Assembly (NCBI GenBank): GCA_964611645.1
Contig: CAZTAO010000133.1
Coordinates: forward strand, 1-5,294
Length of the DNA: 5,294 bases
Origin: CAZTAO01 sp964611645
GTDB taxonomy: Bacteria; Armatimonadota; UBA5829
Direction of reading: 5' to 3'
Shown here: positions 1 through 5,294 of the stretch, piece after piece
Layout: every line of letters begins with the position of its first letter
How positions within the stretch are numbered: position 1 is the first letter of the stretch
Made by a program: the position numbers and the translations under genes
The notes under the pieces: model-generated
The model's database searches: none
What the model was told of the DNA's origin: nothing
The model's input: only the letters and a program-made list of their open reading frames with translations

Positions 1-43
1 GCGGCGTCATGAAGCCCAAAGGCCCAAGGGATCAGAGCGTGAG

Positions 44-72
44 ATGTCCAAGATTGGTCTATCTTTCGACAT
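44..72 (-). other. Weak imperfect stem-loop downstream of the last gene
   Basis: Plus-strand ATGTC (44-48) pairs with GACAT (68-72) and AAGAT (50-54) with ATCTT (61-65), around a six-base loop with a small 1x2 internal bulge. It lies 58 bases past the stop of the last complete gene. No T-run follows on the minus strand, so it is not a standard intrinsic terminator; it could be a 3' processing or stability structure or chance. Confidence 0.25.
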
Positions 73-130
73 CGCCTTTGGCCATTCCTGCATGATGTTC
101 CCACGGCAGGTCCCTCAATCGTCGTCGAGT

Positions 131-2479
131 CTATTTGAGCCTGCTCCTGACCGCAATTATGTGCTTGGCGCATTCGTCGCGCATTGCGTCGTATGCCTCG
201 GGGGCCATGTCCGGCACGGGGTTCCAGACGGCTATGCCCGACCCCTGGGGCCGCACGGCATAGGTGTCCATCGGAACCTTCTTGCGCAGGCCGTCGAGGA
301 ATGCTTGTGCGGAAATAACCGTGGGATGACTGCCCTTCCCGGAACGTCGCGCGGTCTTGATAGCGCTTTCAAGCGTGTGGAGATATCGGTAGTCGTTTAC
401 TCCCGCCAACCTTCCCTCCCACGCGGTCTTGGATTCCGGCAGCCCGGAGTCATTGATTCGCACAAACCAGCCGTACGACCAGACGAAATTGCCCCTAACT
501 CCCGTTCGCCAGGTCCAGAGCCCGGCAAAGAATCTTTCAAGCAGAGGATTGCGCCCGGTGAGGCCACAGTCATACATCCAGACCTCGGACTTGGTCTTCT
601 TTGCCTTTGCGTGGATTTCGTCCCAGTTGCTGATATACATCGACTCGATCCAGACATCGTACCAATGGCCCTGGGTATCCGGGGTGGGACCGGCTGTAAC
701 GGTGCGCAACCCCCTATTCTTCTTGCGCAAAGGCGTATAGTATGCCATTGTTTCTTCCAGACCCTCGCGCCCGCCGCCCGGCTCGTCGTAGACATAAAAC
801 ATCATCTTCGGCCAGCCGCTTTTGCGGGCGTGGTTATAGATGTCCAGGACCGCGGGCGCCCCTCCGGCCATGGCACTGAAAGCGCCTCCGATACCCGTTG
901 CTCCCCAGCCCAGCAGCAGCAGCGGATGCTCCCGACAAAGCCCCGCGCGTTTCACGCAGTCTACCATTGCGTCAAGCTCACTGAGTGTGACAACGGGCTT
1001 GCCGTTGATACCCTTTCGCTCGGTCGTGCAATAGGCGCCCACAGTGTTCATACCGTGTCGGCGCTGGTCGGCCAGGAAGATCTCGTCGGAGCCGGGAAGA
1101 ACGTAAGTGGGCCCCTGACCACTACCCAGCGGGGAGGTCTGATACCAGGTCCCAAACGCAACATCAGCTTCCAACAGCTTTATGTCTGGCACCGTCAGTT
1201 CTATCGGCAGTTTGGTTTCCTCGCCGCCCGCAGTCGGTTTGACAATGACCTCGCCCTTGTAAAGGCCTGGAGGGGTTCCTGCTGGAACGTCCACGGTCAG
1301 CCAGAATTGCCCACTGCCGTTAGCCTGCACTTTGAGCACATCCGTGTGAAGCAGGTACTCGGGCCGGACTAAGAACCGCTGGAAGTCAATTGACAGCTTC
1401 GTATCCTCAGCCGCTCGCAGGTAGACCGAACGAGCGCCATACCCGTTGGATATTCCGTAGCCACTATCCGACACCAAGGATCCGGGGGTTGCTCGCAGGG
1501 ATATCTCCTTGTCCATAGCGCGCGCGAAGACTACGCATGAGCCTGTCTCCCCTGCTGACAAGGTCAGCCGCGCCGGTTGCCCCAAATCGGCGAGGCGAGG
1601 CATGAATGCGCTGGATGTTGCAGGGATAGAAGGTCTCGCCACCACCGCATATCCCTTTCTCATCACATCTTCCGGCCATTTGGGCTCCGGGTTGACCTTG
1701 TCGCCGATATCACCGATCACCACGGAGTCGTCTTCGACGAGCTTGAAGTCGTCGTACCACAGCCGCCGGTCATCGTCGCCCCCAAAGTACATCCAGGGGC
1801 GAAGACGTATCGAGGTCTGGTGCTCCCCTGTCCGAAACGGGAGTTCGTATCGTGTCCAATCCGGCTGGTACGCCCAACCCAGAGATATCCCTGAAACCAC
1901 TCCATCTTTTGGCCAAGTCTCGTTTCTCGGGGCGCCGCCGTCTATGATCTGGAGCATCACCGTCGTCTGGTCGTATGCCCTGAACCAGTACGAGAGGCGA
2001 TAGCCCGTGTCTGGTTTTACGGGTATGGGTTCGGAAACAACCTGTTCGTGAGGCGGCAGGTTGCGAACCGCCAGTGTCGTGCCGCCCAGGTTCAGCCCAT
2101 CAGGGACGGGCAGGACGCCGAAGCGTGAATTCTGCGGCAGGTACTCCGCGGCGAAACGCCGATAGTGTGTATCCAGCTTCATGTAGTCCGGCCACTCCTT
2201 GCCGGCCTCACGTTTGGCAATCACGCGGCCATCGGCATCCTTGACCTCGTAGCTCTTGAGAATATCGGCGTGAGAAGGGAATCCCTTGATGTAGGTCTGC
2301 ACCTCCTCCAGCGTCTGGCGCGAGAAGTTCTGTGGGCTGCCCAACCAACCGTCCGGGACGCCGTCGCCGTTGGAGTCTTTCTCGAAGCCTCCATTGGGCA
2401 GCAGGTTGGCCTGGCAAACGCCGGAAATGGCAAGCGAGGCCAACACCAGACAAGTAACGATAAGCGCTATTCTAGACAT
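131..2479 (-). CDS. Secreted multi-domain glycoside hydrolase, GH123-like/DUF4091 type (paralog B)
   Basis: Predicted exported glycan hydrolase of 782 residues, paralogous to the gene just upstream. Residues 1-24 are a classical signal peptide with likely cleavage after VCQA; Cys22 is preceded by Gly-Val, which is a poor lipobox. Residues 25-250 are the beta-rich probable carbohydrate-binding domain, opening NLLPNGGFE with a full DxNxDGxxD calcium-type loop (Asp35, Asn37, Asp39, Asp43). Residues about 255-435 are a variable beta linker ending VDVPAGTPPGLYKGEV. Residues about 438-672 look like a (beta/alpha)8 barrel, with strand candidates AFGTWYQ, HGMNTV, LLLGWG, MFYVYDEP, LRTVTAGP, YDVWIESM, EVWMYDCG and GNFVWSY. 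Asp565-Glu566 in YVYDEP is the candidate catalytic pair, by analogy with the Asp-Glu pair of GH123. Residues 687-708 (WEGRLAGVNDYRYL onward) match DUF4091. Compared with its paralog, the segment between strand 8 and the DYRYL motif is 19 residues shorter. The substrate is unknown; an N-acetylhexosamine-containing glycan is only a family-based guess. Confidence 0.87.
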   Translation of the reverse strand: MSRIALIVTCLVLASLAISGVCQANLLPNGGFEKDSNGDGVPDGWLGSPQNFSRQTLEEVQTYIKGFPSHADILKSYEVKDADGRVIAKREAGKEWPDYMKLDTHYRRFAAEYLPQNSRFGVLPVPDGLNLGGTTLAVRNLPPHEQVVSEPIPVKPDTGYRLSYWFRAYDQTTVMLQIIDGGAPRNETWPKDGVVSGISLGWAYQPDWTRYELPFRTGEHQTSIRLRPWMYFGGDDDRRLWYDDFKLVEDDSVVIGDIGDKVNPEPKWPEDVMRKGYAVVARPSIPATSSAFMPRLADLGQPARLTLSAGETGSCVVFARAMDKEISLRATPGSLVSDSGYGISNGYGARSVYLRAAEDTKLSIDFQRFLVRPEYLLHTDVLKVQANGSGQFWLTVDVPAGTPPGLYKGEVIVKPTAGGEETKLPIELTVPDIKLLEADVAFGTWYQTSPLGSGQGPTYVLPGSDEIFLADQRRHGMNTVGAYCTTERKGINGKPVVTLSELDAMVDCVKRAGLCREHPLLLLGWGATGIGGAFSAMAGGAPAVLDIYNHARKSGWPKMMFYVYDEPGGGREGLEETMAYYTPLRKKNRGLRTVTAGPTPDTQGHWYDVWIESMYISNWDEIHAKAKKTKSEVWMYDCGLTGRNPLLERFFAGLWTWRTGVRGNFVWSYGWFVRINDSGLPESKTAWEGRLAGVNDYRYLHTLESAIKTARRSGKGSHPTVISAQAFLDGLRKKVPMDTYAVRPQGSGIAVWNPVPDMAPEAYDAMRDECAKHIIAVRSRLK
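156..178 (-). repeat. 23-base exact repeat near the 3' end, copy 1 (paralog B)
   Basis: Identical to 2541-2563 and at the same distance (25 bases) from the TAG stop codon. It encodes DECAKHI in both proteins with identical codon choice. Confidence 0.9.
2380..2412 (-). repeat. 33-base exact repeat, copy 1 (start of mature protein in paralog B)
   Basis: This stretch is identical base for base to 4888-4920 in the other complete paralog. It encodes ANLLPNGGFE, the first residues after the signal peptide. All ten codons agree, including the Leu, Gly, Pro and Ala codons, whereas synonymous positions elsewhere in the same domain are mostly different. Confidence 0.9.
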
Positions 2480-2488
2480 ACTCCTATT

Positions 2489-2493
2489 CCTCC
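2489..2493 (-). promoter_or_regulatory. Strong Shine-Dalgarno sequence of the 782-residue paralog
   Basis: GGAGG on the minus strand lies 9 bases before the ATG at 2479. It sits inside the 36-base gap after the preceding gene, so this gene has its own ribosome entry site and does not depend on coupling to the upstream stop codon. A second GGAG one base before the ATG is too close to be useful. Confidence 0.8.
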
Positions 2494-2515
2494 ATCAGTG
2501 AACGCGTTGTCGCGG

Positions 2516-5014
2516 CTATTTGAGTGTACTCTTGATCGCCATTATGTGCTTGGCGCATTCGTCTTGTATGCGGTCATATTCTTCCGCCCCAATTCCCGGC
2601 GCAAGCTCCTGGAACTGCTTCTGGGCAGTCATCGGGTGCTTGCGCTCGTCGAAAACATCGAGAGGGATGCGCGACCTCAGGTCCGCCAGGAACCTCCGGG
2701 CAGCCCTCACCGCGAGCGCCGAGCCTTTCTTTGCTTTCACCGCATCAGAGATAGCTCCCTCCATAGTGTGCAGATACCTATAGTCATCAACACCTTCACG
2801 CCTAGCTTCCCACGCCATCACCGATCCCCAGCCCGACGGAATGCTGAAGGCGAAACCAAGAGCGTGCCAGTTCTCAGGCGGCACACTGTCGCTCAGAGAG
2901 AAAGCCGTTCGGGAGTTGGCATATTCCCAAATCCAGTTTCCTTTGATCCCGGTCGCCCAGGTCCAGAGGCCGGTGTGAAACCGTATATTGCGAGGGTGGG
3001 TATTGTCATTGCCATTGCAGTAGTACGCCCAAATCTCCGCACTCAGCTTGGTGGCATGCGCTTTCGCTTCATTCCAGCCTTTTGTGCCCACCCCGGCCAT
3101 GCCCTCTATCCAAATGTTGTAAGCGTCGCCCTGTGTGTAGATGTCGGGGCCGCTTGTGACCGTGCGCAAACCCTTGGTGCGCGCTTTGCCGTAGTTCTTC
3201 TGCACATACTGCGCCCATTCGCTGCCACCGGCGCTCGGCTCGTCGCCTACGTAGAAGATGGGTTCCGGCCAGCCGTGATCTCGGCAGCGCTTCCGAATGG
3301 CCATCTGCACATCGTATGACTGGGCTGCGCCATAAGGATAGTAGAGGAAGTTGCGCCACGTGCCCGCCGCCGCCATTTGTTTCATCTGAAGGTCAAAGTT
3401 GCTGAAGTCGAGCCGCTTCGCTCCCTTGGAATCCTTGTATTCTTTGACTTCCCCTCCGCCCTTGTCCACCGAGTTCATCCCGTGCCGGAGAAGGTCTTCG
3501 TAGTAGGGCAGTGAGGATTGGGGCGCTACCCACGACATACGCCCGGTCTGCACATACATTCCATACGTAACATCCGGGTCCAGAAGCTCTACGTCGCGGA
3601 CTTTCACAATCAGCGGAACAGAGTACCCGGCGTTTGGGCCGGGACTATCTGCGTAGCCCACATAGTCTTTGCCCGGAGCCACGAACTGCACCTCGCCTGC
3701 GTAGTCTCCTGGGGGAGTGCCGGCGGGGACATCGACCGTCATCAGCACACAACGCCCTTCTCCGGAAGGTACCTGAACGTCCCAACACTGATTGTGGGAA
3801 GGGTACTTCTGGCCCACCGGCTTGGTGTATGGTCCCGGCATCAGATAATGTGGCCGCATCTCCCATTGTCCGAAGTTCGGACTGAGCTTGATAGGGTGTA
3901 TCACGCGAAAACTCACTTGCCCGCCGACGCCCGCATACAAGCTCAAGCCCTGTGAGCCGACAAGCTTCATGCCCTGAGGGCTGCCTCTCATACCCACGAG
4001 GACTGGCCCCTTGAGGTCAGTCAAAGCACGGACGAACAGGACCCTGGAAGCAATCTGTCCAGGCGCGACCGAGATGGTCACAGGCTTGTCGACCTCATCA
4101 AGAGACGGGAAGTAGTTTGAGTATGTCAGGGGAAGAGTGGGACGTGAAGCGACCACGAACCCGCGCACGACTGCATCGGCCGGCCACTTAGGCTCAGGGC
4201 TCGAAGGGGTGCCGATTTCTCCAGAAACCACACTGTTATCTTCCACCAGGCGGAAATCGTCGTACCATACCCGTCTGGTATCGGCTTCCGAGAAGTACAT
4301 CCACGGGCGGATTCTGATCGAGGTCTGGTTTGCGCCGGTGCGGAACGGTATCTCATACCGGGTCCAGTAGGGCACGTAAGCCCAGCCAAGCGAAATCCCT
4401 GATACTACACCGTCCTTGGGCCACGTTTCGTTCCTTGGGGCGCTGCCGTCGATGATCTGCATCATAATGGTCATCTGGTCATATGCCCTGAACCAGTAGG
4501 ACAGACGGTAACCCGTATTCGCCTTTACCGCGATGGGTTCAGACACTACTTGCTCGTATGGCGGATGGTTGCCGAGCTCAAGGGTCAGATTGCCCAGATC
4601 CAACCCGGCCGGCAGCGGCAGAATGCCGAAGCGAGAGTTCTGCGGGAGATACTCGGATAGATACCGTCTGAATGTCTTTTCACTTCTGTAGTCCGGACCC
4701 CAGTCCTTTCCGGGCTCGCGTTTTGCCAGAACGTGGCCGTCAGCAGACTTGATCGTCTCGCCGGCAAGGAGGCTGCCCACGGTGTTGAAGCCTTTGATGT
4801 AGCTTCGGACGGACTCCAGAGTCTCTCGTGAGAAGCTGCCGGGGTTGGCGAGCCACCCACCCGGTACGCCGTCCCCGTTCGAGTCTGTCTCGAAGCCTCC
4901 ATTGGGCAGCAGGTTGGCCTCGCCTGTATTTGCGGAACAGGCAGTGCACGCAATCAGAACGACAACAACTGCCAGTATCGCGGCGGCGGTCGATACAGCG
5001 TGACATTCTTTCAT
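2516..5014 (-). CDS. Exported multi-domain glycoside hydrolase, GH123-like/DUF4091 type (paralog A)
   Basis: Predicted secreted or lipid-anchored glycan hydrolase of 832 residues from the preferred start (838 if the ATG at 5032 is used; numbering below is for 832). Residues 1-33 are an export signal with a long hydrophobic run ending LIAC at 20-23, which fits a lipobox with Cys23, so it may be a lipoprotein. Residues 34-260 form a beta-rich domain beginning NLLPNGGFE with a calcium-loop-like DSNGDGVPGGW, probably a carbohydrate-binding jelly roll. Residues about 265-480 look like beta-sandwich linker, ending after VDVPAGTPPGDYAGEV. Residues about 480-700 look like a (beta/alpha)8 barrel: strand candidates TYGMYVQT, HGMNSV, NFLYYPYG, IFYVGDEP, LRTVTSGP, YNIWIEGM, EIWAYYC and GNWIWEY. 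In GH123 enzymes an adjacent Asp-Glu pair is catalytic; Asp591-Glu592 is the candidate here. Residues about 735 onward (WEARREGVDDYRYL) match the DUF4091 helical region. Other unclassified DEP-motif barrels are possible. Second gene of the visible operon. Confidence 0.85.
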   Translation of the reverse strand: MKECHAVSTAAAILAVVVVLIACTACSANTGEANLLPNGGFETDSNGDGVPGGWLANPGSFSRETLESVRSYIKGFNTVGSLLAGETIKSADGHVLAKREPGKDWGPDYRSEKTFRRYLSEYLPQNSRFGILPLPAGLDLGNLTLELGNHPPYEQVVSEPIAVKANTGYRLSYWFRAYDQMTIMMQIIDGSAPRNETWPKDGVVSGISLGWAYVPYWTRYEIPFRTGANQTSIRIRPWMYFSEADTRRVWYDDFRLVEDNSVVSGEIGTPSSPEPKWPADAVVRGFVVASRPTLPLTYSNYFPSLDEVDKPVTISVAPGQIASRVLFVRALTDLKGPVLVGMRGSPQGMKLVGSQGLSLYAGVGGQVSFRVIHPIKLSPNFGQWEMRPHYLMPGPYTKPVGQKYPSHNQCWDVQVPSGEGRCVLMTVDVPAGTPPGDYAGEVQFVAPGKDYVGYADSPGPNAGYSVPLIVKVRDVELLDPDVTYGMYVQTGRMSWVAPQSSLPYYEDLLRHGMNSVDKGGGEVKEYKDSKGAKRLDFSNFDLQMKQMAAAGTWRNFLYYPYGAAQSYDVQMAIRKRCRDHGWPEPIFYVGDEPSAGGSEWAQYVQKNYGKARTKGLRTVTSGPDIYTQGDAYNIWIEGMAGVGTKGWNEAKAHATKLSAEIWAYYCNGNDNTHPRNIRFHTGLWTWATGIKGNWIWEYANSRTAFSLSDSVPPENWHALGFAFSIPSGWGSVMAWEARREGVDDYRYLHTMEGAISDAVKAKKGSALAVRAARRFLADLRSRIPLDVFDERKHPMTAQKQFQELAPGIGAEEYDRIQDECAKHIMAIKSTLK
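2541..2563 (-). repeat. 23-base exact repeat near the 3' end, copy 2 (paralog A)
   Basis: Identical to 156-178, again 25 bases from a TAG stop. The right-edge paralog fragment has no counterpart in its own tail. Confidence 0.9.
4888..4920 (-). repeat. 33-base exact repeat, copy 2 (start of mature protein in paralog A)
   Basis: Identical to 2380-2412. It lies just after the signal-peptide-coding region; the sequences diverge at once on the signal-peptide side, and the two signal peptides are unrelated. Confidence 0.9.
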
Positions 5015-5022
5015 ATAGTGAA

Positions 5023-5028
5023 TCCTTT
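5023..5028 (-). promoter_or_regulatory. Shine-Dalgarno sequence deciding the start of the 832-residue paralog
   Basis: AAAGGA on the minus strand lies 8 bases before the ATG at 5014. An in-frame ATG six codons further upstream (5032) has only a GGAG one base away, too close to work well, and an AGGA about 14 bases away. The start at 5014 also gives a more normal signal peptide beginning MKEC, so it is preferred. Confidence 0.65.
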
Positions 5029-5049
5029 CCATACTCCGCTAGTGACTTC

Positions 5050-5294
5050 CTAGTCTGTCTCCAAAGCTTGAACCGCGCTCTTGTCTATATAACCCAGCGC
5101 CTCGTGAAGCGCCAGCAGGTGTGATCTTGCTGAGTCTCTGAATCTGTAGGCGCTGTCTGCGTCGATGAGTTCATCCAGGCATTTTGCCCGATATGCTTCG
5201 GCGGACGAAACCACTGACTTCTCCACGCCCTTCTTCTTAGCCGCCGCTATGGCCTCGTCAAGCATGATAACGTACTTCCAGTCCTCTATGCCTT
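5050..5294 (-). CDS. C-terminal fragment of a third DUF4091-type glycoside hydrolase paralog (5' end outside window)
   Basis: The frame is open to the right edge of the window and ends at a TAG, leaving 80 visible residues. They begin GIEDWKYVIMLDEAIAAAKK, which lines up with GVDDYRYLHTMEGAISDAVK and GVNDYRYLHTLESAIKTARR near the ends of the two complete downstream proteins: a Gly-acidic-Asp-aromatic-basic-Tyr motif followed by an amphipathic helix. This is the helical region after the barrel in DUF4091-type glycoside hydrolases. After it the tail differs: it is short, ends YIDKSAVQALETD, and lacks the DECAKHI segment shared by the other two. An internal Met at 5265 would give a 71-residue ORF, but the homology extends upstream of it, so it is not the true start. 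The stop lies 35 bases before the next gene, implying co-transcription. The catalytic part is not visible, so activity cannot be judged. Confidence 0.8.
   Translation of the reverse strand, partial: GIEDWKYVIMLDEAIAAAKKKGVEKSVVSSAEAYRAKCLDELIDADSAYRFRDSARSHLLALHEALGYIDKSAVQALETD

Noticed and set aside
10..93. Short minus-strand ORF (28 codons from the ATG at 93)
   Set aside because: No well-placed Shine-Dalgarno sequence, no recognisable motif, and the length is expected by chance.
1..104. Possible start of another minus-strand gene (GTG at 104 with GAGGGA six bases upstream, open to the left edge)
   Set aside because: Only about 34 codons are visible, the start codon is weak, and the translation is Arg/Cys/Trp-rich without recognisable similarity. 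More likely untranslated downstream sequence; extending the contig leftward would decide.
44..1372. Long plus-strand open frame (442 codons) antisense to the last gene
   Set aside because: It is in exact codon register with the minus-strand gene, so it stays open simply because that gene avoids TTA, CTA and TCA codons here. Its translation shows no recognisable domain, and the minus-strand protein has clear family motifs.
2503..2514. CGCG-(4-base loop)-CGCG hairpin just after the stop of paralog A, overlapping the palindrome AACGCGTT
   Set aside because: A four-base-pair stem without a T-run is too weak to be a terminator, and the next gene follows at once with a strong ribosome binding site, which argues for continued transcription.
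2165..3319. Plus-strand open frame (384 codons) spanning the junction of the two complete genes
   Set aside because: It is also in register with both minus-strand genes, which happen to share frame across the 36-base gap. It crosses a gene boundary antisense and has no convincing protein features.
5015..5032. Upstream alternative ATG (5032) for paralog A, adding six residues (MERIHY)
   Set aside because: The Shine-Dalgarno spacing is poor for this ATG and good for the one at 5014. It cannot be excluded, but it does not alter the mature protein.

Overview
The window is almost entirely coding on the minus strand. It holds three consecutive genes in head-to-tail order, transcribed from high to low coordinates: a C-terminal fragment entering at the right edge (5294 to 5050), a complete gene (5014 to 2516) and another complete gene (2479 to 131). 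The gaps are only 35 and 36 bases, each complete gene has a Shine-Dalgarno sequence, and no promoter or terminator is evident between them, so they look like part of one operon whose promoter lies outside the window. No RNA genes, mobile elements or CRISPR arrays were seen.

All three proteins appear to be paralogs. The two complete ones share one layout: an export signal, a roughly 225-residue N-terminal beta-rich domain opening with NLLPNGGFE and a calcium-loop-like DSNGDG motif (probable carbohydrate-binding jelly roll), a variable beta-sandwich linker ending in VDVPAGTPPG, a probable (beta/alpha)8 barrel with an Asp-Glu-Pro motif on putative strand 4, and a helical C-terminal region containing a DDYRYL-type motif as in DUF4091. 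This layout resembles GH123-like glycoside hydrolases, where a neighbouring Asp-Glu pair performs substrate-assisted hydrolysis of N-acetylhexosaminides. Family membership, and especially the substrate, is inference. The right-edge fragment carries the matching helical region (GIEDWKY) with a different tail.

The organism cannot be fixed from this sequence. Multi-domain secreted hydrolases of this style, in tandem paralog sets, at moderately high GC, suggest a glycan-degrading environmental bacterium of the Planctomycetota, Verrucomicrobiota, Lentisphaerota or Armatimonadota type. The likely role of the cluster is export of several related enzymes with similar binding modules but diverged active-site surroundings, acting on a complex glycan outside the cytoplasm.

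The left 130 bases after the last gene contain no convincing gene, only a weak imperfect hairpin. The main points of interest are the tandem paralog set itself, the conserved binding module against diverged linker and barrel, and two short stretches near the gene ends where even synonymous positions are identical although synonymous sites elsewhere are heavily diverged.
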